From a virus: DNA of 37,298 nt. Location of the stretch: the IMG/VR virus record IMGVR_UViG_3300009660_000002, positions 1-37,298 of that record. One strand, given 5' to 3'. Each line of letters opens with the position of its first letter. Within the stretch, counting starts at the first letter, position 1. The notes under the pieces are model-generated. The model did not search any database and was not told the DNA's origin. It worked only from the letters and a program-made list of their open reading frames with translations. Both the position numbers and the translations under genes were made by a program. Positions 13,789-21,548 of this stretch are shown here, in pieces.

Positions 13789-16415
13789 TTTGCATTCTCC
13801 TCGTCCATCAATTCCATATCGAACAGTGTAGGCATGCTGACCTCGCGCTCCATCGCCTGGCAGTAATGCACCTGGTCCGCGAAATAAGCCGGATTCAACT
13901 CGCTGCCAGCACCACGGCGGCCAAGCTTCATCGCGCGCACGGGCACGGTACCCAGGCCGCAGAATGGGTCATAGATCACCTCGCCAGGGTTGCTGTAACG
14001 GCCGATCAGGCGGTCTACGATATCGATCTGGAATGGGCAAACGTGTTTTTCGACAGCACGCGCCGACTGCTCACCATTCAAGGTGCGCATGCGCACGATG
14101 TCGTGCCACACGGCCGGATCGGCGCTGCCTGGCGCCAAACTGAGGTAATCCGCAGGCAGCGCTCTGCCAGCCAGCAGCGCCTCGCCCACTTCGATGTGAT
14201 ATTCGTAGTTGTAGACGTTCTCCAGCGACAGGCCTGTGAACAGCTTCGCCAGCTTGGCCGGGCCGAAGCTGGCCAGCTCTGCCGCGCCCAGCAGGCGGTC
14301 GCCGCTCGAGCGCCAGAAGGCATGTGCATCGACCTGCCAGCGCGCCACGCTGTAGCCGGTACCGGGAATCGGCGCGGCCTTGCGGTCGAACGGGATGCGC
14401 TCGCCGTCATCGTCCAGACACATCGGCTTTGCCTTGGTGACTGGCGTATCGGCGTAGCCGCGCGAGCGGTCCGTCTGTGGCTTATGGAACAACAAGATGT
14501 ATTCCGGCGAGCCGACGCCCATCTTTGTGCCGTCCTTGCACACCTCGGAATAGCCCAGGCGGTAGGTTTGGTTGTTTTCGCGCACCACATCGGTCACGAC
14601 TGTGATCATGCCCATATAGTCGAAGCCGTGCTTGATGCCGTGAAACAGCGCTTCGGCGTGGAACGGGCTGACGGTCGGCACACCGGCGCCGGTGACATTG
14701 CCGAAATTGATGCGGTCCTTGACGTGGCAGGCATAGATGCGGCCAGGCTGCAAGATGCGCAACAGTTCCGGCGTCAGGAAGTCCATCTGCGCCCAAAAGT
14801 GGTCATTGTCTTGAGTGTGGCCAAAATCGTTATAGCTCGGCGTGTATTCGTAATGGTTGGCGAATGGCACGCTGGTGATGATCATGCCCACCGAGTTATC
14901 GGGCTGCTGCATGGCTTCGAGCACGCAATCGTTATTGGCTACGGAAAAGCGCTCGCCGGCCACCACGGCGCGCTCGACACCGATGGTGCGCGCCAGCGAA
15001 TCCTGCATAGACAGCTGATCCAGGCCGTAGGAACGGATGATCTGGCCCATCTTGGCCTGCATTTCATCGTGACGGCGCCACTTCTCCATCAGGTCGGCCA
15101 GCACCTTGCGCTCGACTTCCGTATGAATGATGTCGATGCGGACGGCGTGCCGCTGCTGGAAACGCTGCACCCGGTGTATAGCCTGGATGAAGTCGTTGAA
15201 CTTGAAGCCAATGCCCGCGAAAATCTCACGATGGCAATACACCTGGAAGTTGCAGCCGCTGCCGGCGATGATCGGCTTGGTGGACAGGCTTTTGATCTTG
15301 CCGTCGCTGAAATCGGCAATGCGCTGCTCGCGCTGATCCAGATCCTGCGTGCCCCAAACGCTGACAACTTCCGGGATTGCCGCCTGAATAGCATGGCGCT
15401 CGTCTTCCAGGTCGTGCCAGATAAGGAAATGATCGTCAGGGTCCGCCGCCATAATCTCGGCCACCTTGGCGACGCGGGCGGCCATGCTGTCCCGCTTCTC
15501 GCCGGCGGCCGCCGACAGGCCCATGGCCACGTTCGGAATGAGCAGGCCCTGGCCATTCTTTTCGGCGCCGGCCGTGTCGTAATTGCTCGGCACTTCGTGA
15601 AAGCGCACGTCAAGCGCGGGCAAGTCGTAGCCTTCGTCCGAATGACCCAGGTCGCTCGGGCGCTGGATAAAGACGGCCCAGCTGGCCACCCACAGCCAGA
15701 ATTCCTGTTCTTTGTGCGGGTACAGGGTGAGATTGCCGGCCTTCTCGCTGTCGCGCTGGAAGAAGCGCGTCAGGGCCTGGCCAGTGTCCATCACGCCCAG
15801 GAAGCCTGCATAATGGATCAGCTCTTTGAAACGGTTCGGTGATGGCGTGGCCGTGTAGACGAATTTGAACTCGACCTGCTCGAACAGCGGCAGGAATTCT
15901 TGATAGGTCTTGCTGCCGTAGCTGCGCAGCACGCTGGCCTCGTCCAGGCCGGATGCCTGCCACTTCGTCACGTCGACCTTGCCCTCACGGACTGACTCAT
16001 AATTCGTCATGTAGATGGTGGCCGGGTCATCGATCTCCGCATCAGTGCGGATGAAGCGCAGGTCGACAGCCTGGTCGCCGGTAAAGCGCTTCGCCACCTC
16101 GCGGGAGAATTCCTGGCGCACGCCCAGCGGCGCAACGATGCCGCGAATGCCGCCCGGCCGATGAATGCCGATCTGACGCATCACCTCCAGGTTGGTACTG
16201 GTCTTGTGCAGGCCGAACGATGCGAAGATGGCGCGCTGGCCCCCAGCCAGGGCCCAGCGAACGATATCGCGGGTGTGCGGCTTCAAGCCAGGGTGAATAT
16301 CGGCCAGCGGCACGTCGAAGCCCTTACGCTGGGCCAGTTTGATCTTGGCGCGCAGGAATTCGCTGTACGCCACTTCTTTCAGGTGTTTTTGCTCTTGCGG
16401 ACTAAATGCGCTCAT
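13785..16415 (-). CDS. SF2 helicase-DNA methyltransferase fusion
   Basis: This 876-residue two-domain protein is probably active on phage or host DNA. Residues about 45-470 form a superfamily 2 helicase: motif I F-G-L-H-K-T (68-72, the usual second Gly replaced by His), motif II L-D-E-A-S, motif III-like T-A-T-P-S, and motif VI Q-A-I-H-R-V-Q-R-F-Q-Q. Residues about 510-860 form an amino-methyltransferase: catalytic motif IV T-S-V-P-F-A-N-H-Y-E-Y, then motif I D-P-F-C-G-L-G-T near residue 825. This order (IV before I) is the beta-type circular permutation used by many N4-cytosine and N6-adenine enzymes. T-S-V-P-F departs from the usual T-S-P-P-Y. The role may be protection from host restriction. 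Confidence 0.85.
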   Translation of the reverse strand: MSAFSPQEQKHLKEVAYSEFLRAKIKLAQRKGFDVPLADIHPGLKPHTRDIVRWALAGGQRAIFASFGLHKTSTNLEVMRQIGIHRPGGIRGIVAPLGVRQEFSREVAKRFTGDQAVDLRFIRTDAEIDDPATIYMTNYESVREGKVDVTKWQASGLDEASVLRSYGSKTYQEFLPLFEQVEFKFVYTATPSPNRFKELIHYAGFLGVMDTGQALTRFFQRDSEKAGNLTLYPHKEQEFWLWVASWAVFIQRPSDLGHSDEGYDLPALDVRFHEVPSNYDTAGAEKNGQGLLIPNVAMGLSAAAGEKRDSMAARVAKVAEIMAADPDDHFLIWHDLEDERHAIQAAIPEVVSVWGTQDLDQREQRIADFSDGKIKSLSTKPIIAGSGCNFQVYCHREIFAGIGFKFNDFIQAIHRVQRFQQRHAVRIDIIHTEVERKVLADLMEKWRRHDEMQAKMGQIIRSYGLDQLSMQDSLARTIGVERAVVAGERFSVANNDCVLEAMQQPDNSVGMIITSVPFANHYEYTPSYNDFGHTQDNDHFWAQMDFLTPELLRILQPGRIYACHVKDRINFGNVTGAGVPTVSPFHAEALFHGIKHGFDYMGMITVVTDVVRENNQTYRLGYSEVCKDGTKMGVGSPEYILLFHKPQTDRSRGYADTPVTKAKPMCLDDDGERIPFDRKAAPIPGTGYSVARWQVDAHAFWRSSGDRLLGAAELASFGPAKLAKLFTGLSLENVYNYEYHIEVGEALLAGRALPADYLSLAPGSADPAVWHDIVRMRTLNGEQSARAVEKHVCPFQIDIVDRLIGRYSNPGEVIYDPFCGLGTVPVRAMKLGRRGAGSELNPAYFADQVHYCQAMEREVSMPTLFDMELMDEENAK

Positions 16416-16948
16416 AAATGCTCCAAATTAGATGTGGCGGTACCGGGCACTGCTTCGAGCAGGCCCAGGCTCCGTAAGATTTCGTGGGTGCGGCGCACGG
16501 CCGCGTAGAAAGTGGCTTCCAGCTCGGCCAGCGACAGCCCAGCCGGGCGCGGACGCCTGCCGTCGAGCACGTCATGGCATGCGCTACAGCCGAATGCGGC
16601 GGCAGTGTCCGGCGCCTTCAGGCCCATGCCCTTGCCATCAGCCAGGAAGTTCGAATGGCACAGCACGGTGGTGGCAGGGTCGAAGTTGCATATCCCGCCC
16701 AGGCGCAGCGTGCAGTCCTGGTTGCGTGCGGCAGCCCGGATGGGCGTCGAGCGCGGCCCCTGGGACTTCAGGCCAGCTTTCCGCTTCGGCGCCGTGCGCT
16801 GATGCGACTGCATGGAGAGCATGCCGGTGCTGGGCGTGGGTGTGGTGCGCTTGAGCTTCGACACTTCGAGCGCCTCGATGCGCTCGCCGCGCGCGAAGGC
16901 TGTTCGTTTCAGGCCGGCACCGGGCTTCATGGGTGAGCGGCGCATCAT
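16412..16948 (-). CDS. DUF1364 (NinG/HNH-like) protein
   Basis: This 178-residue protein has an Arg/Lys-rich N-terminal tail and a C-terminal core with C-T-L-R-L-G-G-I-C-N-F, L-C-H-S-N, and F-G-C-S-A-C-H-D-V-L-D-G-R. These Cys/His clusters define DUF1364, which occurs in the nin-like region of lambdoid phages and resembles a zinc-bound HNH nuclease. ATG at 16948 is chosen (AAAGGTG lies 12 nt upstream); the frame can be read from a TTG at 16981, and a Met at 16930 is also possible. It overlaps the helicase-methyltransferase gene by 4 nt. Confidence 0.8.
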   Translation of the reverse strand: MMRRSPMKPGAGLKRTAFARGERIEALEVSKLKRTTPTPSTGMLSMQSHQRTAPKRKAGLKSQGPRSTPIRAAARNQDCTLRLGGICNFDPATTVLCHSNFLADGKGMGLKAPDTAAAFGCSACHDVLDGRRPRPAGLSLAELEATFYAAVRRTHEILRSLGLLEAVPGTATSNLEHL

Positions 16949-16983
16949 GCTAAAATTACACCTTTCACAATAATGGAGCAAAA

Positions 16984-17229
16984 ATGTCTACTAATGAGCA
17001 CCATATCTACAAGGGCTACACTGTTGTTGCATTGCCATTTGAAAACATGAATAACACTCATAGCTCCAGATTCTCTGTTCACGAGGGAAGTGGTGTCGTG
17101 GGTAGGACGGTTTTGCTGCCTATGGCGTATCAAGGCATCGCTGACGAAGAATTTCCAAGCAAAGAAGATGCGATCGCTCGGGTGTACGAAATGGCACACA
17201 AATGGATTGATGTCCAAGTCGAACAGTAA
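16984..17229 (+). CDS. Cassette protein of DUF6566-like type, 81 aa
   Basis: The ORF has a TGGAG ribosome-binding site 5 nt from the ATG. The product reads H-H-I-Y-K-G-Y-T-V-V-A-L-P-F-E-N, then R-F-S-V-H-E-G-S-G-V-V, and ends F-P-S-K-E-D-A-I-A-R-V-Y-E-M-A-H-K-W-I-D. A small sheet followed by a helix ending in W-I-D is the DUF6566-like plan also seen at 11323-11559. It is a lone plus-strand gene between two minus-strand genes, so it needs its own promoter. Function is unknown. Confidence 0.7.
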   Translation: MSTNEHHIYKGYTVVALPFENMNNTHSSRFSVHEGSGVVGRTVLLPMAYQGIADEEFPSKEDAIARVYEMAHKWIDVQVEQ

Positions 17230-17264
17230 CGCGCCCGGCCGCTGCGCCTGAATAATTGAAATTC

Positions 17265-18494
17265 TCACAATTCATTCTCCGAAAACAGGCGTGGCTGCAC
17301 TGCGCCGTTGGCATAAACTGTATCCATGATCGTGGTCGCCAGCGGCTCGTCACCATCCCAGCCCTGCGGCCAGGTTTCCAGCGCGATTAGCTCCCGGATG
17401 CGCGATTCTTCTTCCGCATTGATCAGGTCGATCTCGGGCCGGCCGTTGGCGCGCGCCACCGCATTGACCGTCGCCTGGATGGTTAGGATGCGATCAAGGC
17501 CCATCAGTCGCGCTTCGAACGTCAGCGGGCCCATGCGTTGCGGATTAGCCGCCACCGCGCCGGACTTGAGGATTTCGCGCCCGGCCTTGCGCAGACGGTG
17601 CTGGGGCTCGCGCAATTCACGCCACAGCGGCTTGATGCCCTTGAGCGGCGCCAGATAAGCCCATTGCGGGTTCAGCAGGATCGAATCAAGCGCTTTGTCT
17701 TCGGCCGCCAGCGGGCAGCCGATGCAGCCGGTGCGCGCGTTGACCTCTTCGGCTTCGTCGCCGCCGTAGGCATCGGCAATGGTGGCCGTGCTCCAGTCGC
17801 CGAACTCAGCCTGTGGCGCCCAGTGGCGCAGCCACTCCCACACATGGCAGACACGCCAGTGCAGCAGCGGCGCCAGCGTGGACAGGCGGCCGCGCAGGCC
17901 TTTGGCGTTCGGCAGCACCTGCTGATACCAGCCCTGCCCGCACTCGGCGCCGTCTTTGCTGCAGCTCATTTCGATGCGGCGATCGCGAATGGCGCTTTCG
18001 CCTTGGCGCACGCCGGTGATCATCAAGATCTGGCCGTCGAGCTGGTCCAGGCGGTCTCTCAACGCCTGCTCCATCGGGTCGATCTTGATCTGGCGCGTGC
18101 ACCAGCGCAGCGTGTTGTTGTTCGGCGGCGGTACGCCACGGCCGAGGATATAAACCATGAAGCGCTTATCCATCGGCGCCGTGACGACCTCGACGCGTAT
18201 GCCGCGCTCTTCCAACTCATCCATGATCTGGCGCGCTGCGATGGCCAGCGGCGGCAGCTCCTGGCGCGTGTCAGCGTAAAACACCGTCAGCGACTTTGGG
18301 CGCGCGATCTTGCCAGTGTCGAGCAGGTAGGTGATCAGCGTCAGCGTGGCGCTGGAATCTTTGCCACCCGACCAGGCAATGCCCCAGTGCTCATGTGTGG
18401 CGCCGTACGCGAGTAGCGACTGGATCGTCAGATCGATCGAGTCGGTCATTTGCAGGCGCTGGGCGCCGGCGGAGAAAATGTCAGCTTGGTTCAT
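17265..18494 (-). CDS. PP-loop ATPase, PAPS reductase/DndC-like
   Basis: This 409-residue protein has the PP-loop S-G-G-K-D-S at 42-47, which binds ATP and activates by adenylation. It also has R-W-C-T-R-Q-I-K-I-D-P (C132), G-V-R-Q-G-E-S-A-I-R near 161-170, C178/C185 and R-T-G-C-I-G-C-P-L (C257, C260). DndC, the sulfur-transfer enzyme of DNA phosphorothioation, has the same motif series, including the Cys set for a 4Fe-4S cluster; general PAPS reductases share the PP-loop. DndB, D or E are not in the window. In phages, such proteins lie near methyltransferases and are suspected DNA modification enzymes. The next gene upstream in the operon is a cytosine methyltransferase. Confidence 0.85.
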   Translation of the reverse strand: MNQADIFSAGAQRLQMTDSIDLTIQSLLAYGATHEHWGIAWSGGKDSSATLTLITYLLDTGKIARPKSLTVFYADTRQELPPLAIAARQIMDELEERGIRVEVVTAPMDKRFMVYILGRGVPPPNNNTLRWCTRQIKIDPMEQALRDRLDQLDGQILMITGVRQGESAIRDRRIEMSCSKDGAECGQGWYQQVLPNAKGLRGRLSTLAPLLHWRVCHVWEWLRHWAPQAEFGDWSTATIADAYGGDEAEEVNARTGCIGCPLAAEDKALDSILLNPQWAYLAPLKGIKPLWRELREPQHRLRKAGREILKSGAVAANPQRMGPLTFEARLMGLDRILTIQATVNAVARANGRPEIDLINAEEESRIRELIALETWPQGWDGDEPLATTIMDTVYANGAVQPRLFSENEL

Positions 18495-18523
18495 GATATG
18501 ATTTCTTTTTGATAAGGACTTAC

Positions 18524-18784
18524 ATGACCATTTTTTTTCCCGACGAATGGCACTTGAATCCTCTCAACACCTGCCTCGAATTTCGAGCAGAGGTTGATGG
18601 CGTGCGTCGCATGTGCGAAATTTCTTCCGAAGCACTTTCCGATCACTTTGGCGCCGCGAACCACCGAAACGCTGAGTTGCTTGCGGCCTTCTCGCGCGGG
18701 CGAACGGTGATTAATGAAGTAGCTCGCGCTAGACTCATAGCGGACCCCACTGGCAGATGCCTGCTGATTTCGGCGCATTTCTAA
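18524..18784 (+). CDS. DUF1488-like protein, 86 aa
   Basis: The start at 18524 follows AAGGACTTAC; an in-frame ATG 15 nt upstream is less well placed. The product reads F-F-P-D-E-W-H, L-E-F-R-A-E-V-D-G-V-R-R-M-C-E-I-S-S-E-A-L-S-D-H-F-G, L-L-A-A-F-S-R-G-R-T-V-I-N-E-V-A-R-A. This is the layout of DUF1488 proteins, small host-type proteins of unknown function. It forms a plus-strand cassette with the next gene, against the minus-strand operon. Confidence 0.75.
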   Translation: MTIFFPDEWHLNPLNTCLEFRAEVDGVRRMCEISSEALSDHFGAANHRNAELLAAFSRGRTVINEVARARLIADPTGRCLLISAHF

Positions 18785-18877
18785 AGAACGGACGGTGAAC
18801 GGGTAGCGAACCTGGTAGTCGCAGGACTGCATGTCGCCGTCGCAGTAGCGAGTGGACGGGCAAGTGATTTCATTCAA
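18785..18877 (-). pseudogene. Possible truncated Cys-rich operon gene
   Basis: A TTG start at 18877 with GAGGAA 8 nt upstream opens M-N-E-I-T-C-P-S-T-R-Y-C-D-G-D-M-Q-S-C-D-Y on the minus strand. The GC content here is higher than in the flanking plus-strand genes, and the peptide has three Cys with protein-like spacing. The frame stays open to 18491 only as antisense of the DUF1488 gene, so I infer that the real 3' end was lost when the cassette inserted. The support is limited. Confidence 0.3.
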
Positions 18878-18892
18878 TAGAAGGTTCCTCGC

Positions 18893-19501
18893 ATGCAAAG
18901 TGTTATAAGCGCTTGTTTTCCCAGTAACTGGTACGTCCTTACGGCATCCGAATGGGCAAGTTGGATTCAAGCGGTTGGTTCGATCGTAGCCATAGCTGGT
19001 GCATTTCTGATATCTCATCGGCAGTACAAAAAAGAGCTTCAACGTGAAGAGCGCGCTAGGCAGGAAGCAAGACGCGACGATTTGGATGCGAAACTGCTCG
19101 CCAGAACCTATGCGGCAAGAAATTTGGTTCAGGTGGCCACCCATGCGCTCGACTCCGCACTTAAGCTCGTAACTGTCTACAAAGAAGGCTGGACGCCGTG
19201 GGAAGCTGAAAAGAACGCGGTTAGAGTTGAGCATCTTCGCGCCATTCTGGACCGTTTGATCATCGCCACGGCTGATCCAATCTCTGTACTTGCAGCACTT
19301 GGCATCTCTCAAGTTCTCTCCCAGACTCAAACGGATATGAACAACACCGGAGGCGGAATGACGGCAGAGTTGATCGAGCGGTCGACGAAACGAGTCAACG
19401 ACGGCTTCGATTTGCTCAACCGCCTTTTGGTAATGGAGCGAAAACTTACTAATATGTGTATGGAGCGACGATTGCCCCTGGAAGCAGACGACCTTCGGTA
19501 G
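18893..19501 (+). CDS. Membrane-anchored hypothetical protein, 202 aa
   Basis: The gene has an AGAAGG ribosome-binding site. Residues 23-41 (A-S-W-I-Q-A-V-G-S-I-V-A-I-A-G-A-F-L-I) form a transmembrane segment after a short Trp-containing N-terminus. A charged helical region follows (K-K-E-L-Q-R-E-E-R-A-R-Q-E-A-R-R-D-D), then helices to the end. A single N-terminal anchor plus a cytoplasmic helical domain is common in small bacterial membrane proteins of unknown role, including superinfection-exclusion candidates. It is the second gene of a plus-strand cassette and is AT-richer than the operon. Confidence 0.7.
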   Translation: MQSVISACFPSNWYVLTASEWASWIQAVGSIVAIAGAFLISHRQYKKELQREERARQEARRDDLDAKLLARTYAARNLVQVATHALDSALKLVTVYKEGWTPWEAEKNAVRVEHLRAILDRLIIATADPISVLAALGISQVLSQTQTDMNNTGGGMTAELIERSTKRVNDGFDLLNRLLVMERKLTNMCMERRLPLEADDLR

Positions 19502-19509
19502 TCTCGACA

Positions 19510-21441
19510 TCAGGCTGCCCTCCCTGCAATTTCGCGCTCGTGCGAGAAATTGGCGAGGATTAACGCCTTGGCCATGGGCGGACAGACTGAATTACCGCAC
19601 ATGCGCACCTGGGCGCTCTTCGTCAGTTTCAGGCCCTGCGCCGGGTCGTCGCCAATGATGTAATCGTCGGGGAAACCCTGGGCCCGGAACAACTCGCGCG
19701 GCTGCAGCATGCGCAGGCCGATATCCACGATCTGGTAATCCTGGCCGTGGATCGTCACCAGGCCGAAGCGGTCGCGGCTGGTCACCGTATTAAGCGGGTC
19801 CGCCAGGTCGTGCGTCTCGCTGGCGCCGTAATAGGCCAGCAGGAACGAGCGCACCTCGGCGTGGTGCTGGCCGCCGGCGCTGACCGTGCCCAGGGGCTCG
19901 TCGGTACCGGCCGCCGTGCTGGTGCCGCGCAGCTTGACGAGGTTGCTGGTGACGATGCCCAGCGCATGCGGCGCGCCAGCTGGGTTTTCTTTCGGGCCAG
20001 CCGTGATTGTCGGAACGGGTTCGGTCATGGCGCTGCCGGTGGCGCCAGTGCGGAACTTGGTGATATGCGCCGACACCATGCTGAAATGGCCGCCCTTAAC
20101 CTGGGCGCAAATGGTGCGCAGCGGCTCGTCGGCCGACATCACACGCTGATTGCTGGCATTGGCATGCTCGGTCAAGAAAGCCGTTACAAGCCCATGCTTA
20201 CTCTCGCCCACGACCGTTCCAAGTGGCTTCTCGATATCCAGCGCGCGCGGCGCCTGGCCGGCATGCACCAAATCAATCTGCTCTTCCTCTCCGCAGCGCG
20301 GGCACTCAGCAGGCGCCAGGCCGCCAGCGCCTGTGGCATGTTGATCATTGAAGTTATCGCCGCACGCCTTGCAGTGGTATAGCGCCGACCGCTCTCCATA
20401 GCCCACCTGCACCAGCGTGGCCACGCCCAGCGCCTTCTCGCCACGGTGTGCGCCGGTGATGGTGCGGAACGGTTCCCCGATGGATTCGGAGCGGTCGCCG
20501 CCCTGGTGCGTGACCGGGACGATGGTCGGGGCGCAGAAATAGCTGTCATTGCGCGCCAGCAGCGTACCGAATGGACGCGCAGTTGGGCGCGGCTCACCAG
20601 CACGGGCTGGGCCGCCGGCACCAACGATGAACGGATCGGCCGCGTCGACCACGTAGCGCATGATGCCCTTGGCGATGCGGCGCAGCGTGGCAGGCGCCAG
20701 CGGCTTTTCGCGCTCGAAGATCGACGGGCACGGCAAACTGAAGTCGATGCACTCGGCCGCCGTGCGATACGGCAGCAGCTTGCCGGCGCGCACGCCGATG
20801 CTATCCGGCGCGCCGTGGGTAGGCTCAGGCCACTGGATGGCGATGCCGTCGCGGCGCGCCACTAGGAAGAAGCGCTTGCGGATGGTCGGCGTGTTGTGGT
20901 CGCAGCCGCGCATTTCGCGGTACTCGACGGCATAGCCGTGCGCGCGCAGCTGGCGAATGAACGAATCGAACGTTTTGCCGCGCTTGGCCGGATCCGGCTT
21001 GGCGCTACCGTCGGCGGCGACCAGCAGCGGGCCCCAAGTTTTGAACTCCTCCACGTTTTCCAGCATGATCACGCGCGGCTTGCACTTGGCTGCCCAGCGC
21101 AGCGTCACCCAGGCCAGGCCGCGAATGCGCTTTTCGACCGGCTTGCCGCCCTTGGCCTTGCTAAAATGCTTACAATCTGGACTGAGCCAGACCAGACCCA
21201 CCGGGCGGTTGCCCGTGACCTTGATCGGGTCGACGTCCCACACGCTTTCGCACAGGTGCGTGGTGTGCGGGTGGTTTGCCGCGTGCATGGCCAGGGCTTC
21301 AGGGTCGTGGTTGATGGCGATATCGACCGGGCGGCCGAATGCTTGCTCCAAGCCCGTGCTGGTCCCGCCGCCGCCGGCGAAGTTGTCGATGATGAGCTCA
21401 CTGCCCAGGTCGAGAGAAAGGGTGAAGTTGTCGCGCTTCAT
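19510..21441 (-). CDS. DNA (cytosine-5) methyltransferase with repeat-rich recognition domain
   Basis: This 643-residue m5C methyltransferase has motif I F-A-G-G-G-G-T-S (21-28), catalytic Cys90 in S-P-D-C-K-H-F-S (variant of the usual P-P-C-Q), motif VI E-N-V (128-130), motif VIII R-K-R-F-F-L-V-A and motif X G-N-S-V-C-P-P-M-A-K-A-L (616-627). Between VIII and IX-X lies an unusually large target recognition region (about 200-575). It holds a zinc-ribbon-like set (C357, C360, C380, C383) and seven degenerate copies of [RKED]-P-[LFV]-x-T-[VIL] at about 289, 323, 405, 439, 474, 515 and 548. This expanded design is known in phage enzymes. It probably protects phage DNA from host restriction. Confidence 0.92.
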   Translation of the reverse strand: MKRDNFTLSLDLGSELIIDNFAGGGGTSTGLEQAFGRPVDIAINHDPEALAMHAANHPHTTHLCESVWDVDPIKVTGNRPVGLVWLSPDCKHFSKAKGGKPVEKRIRGLAWVTLRWAAKCKPRVIMLENVEEFKTWGPLLVAADGSAKPDPAKRGKTFDSFIRQLRAHGYAVEYREMRGCDHNTPTIRKRFFLVARRDGIAIQWPEPTHGAPDSIGVRAGKLLPYRTAAECIDFSLPCPSIFEREKPLAPATLRRIAKGIMRYVVDAADPFIVGAGGPARAGEPRPTARPFGTLLARNDSYFCAPTIVPVTHQGGDRSESIGEPFRTITGAHRGEKALGVATLVQVGYGERSALYHCKACGDNFNDQHATGAGGLAPAECPRCGEEEQIDLVHAGQAPRALDIEKPLGTVVGESKHGLVTAFLTEHANASNQRVMSADEPLRTICAQVKGGHFSMVSAHITKFRTGATGSAMTEPVPTITAGPKENPAGAPHALGIVTSNLVKLRGTSTAAGTDEPLGTVSAGGQHHAEVRSFLLAYYGASETHDLADPLNTVTSRDRFGLVTIHGQDYQIVDIGLRMLQPRELFRAQGFPDDYIIGDDPAQGLKLTKSAQVRMCGNSVCPPMAKALILANFSHEREIAGRAA

Positions 21442-21548
21442 GGTTGCGCCTCCACAGGGCGAAGAGTCACGCGCAGGCGTGCAAACAGCATGGCCATCAC
21501 CAGGTCACATATGCGCTGGTCGCGGGCAAGTTTGATGGAGGGCATCAT
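21438..21548 (-). CDS. Small protein between DUF gene and methyltransferase, 36 aa
   Basis: The ORF starts at an ATG overlapping the upstream stop (ATGATG after GAGGTGCGCCC) and its TGA overlaps the methyltransferase ATG. The product reads M-M-P-S-I-K-L-A-R-D-Q-R-I-C-D-L-V-M-A-M-L-F-A-R-L and looks like one amphipathic helix. Double ATGA coupling strongly supports translation. It may serve mainly to couple translation of the next gene. No family is recognised. Confidence 0.6.
   Translation of the reverse strand: MMPSIKLARDQRICDLVMAMLFARLRVTLRPVEAQP

Noticed and set aside
13776-15842. 688-codon plus-strand ORF
   Set aside because: It is antisense to the helicase-methyltransferase gene, whose motifs are clear. 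It is a GC-rich shadow with histidine/valine-rich composition.
17265-18494. Complete Dnd phosphorothioation system
   Set aside because: Only a DndC-like protein is present; no DndB, DndD, DndE or restriction genes are seen in the window.
18491-19510. 339-codon minus-strand ORF
   Set aside because: It covers two plus-strand genes with good ribosome-binding sites, one matching DUF1488 and one with a transmembrane segment. Only its 18785-18877 part looks possibly coding.
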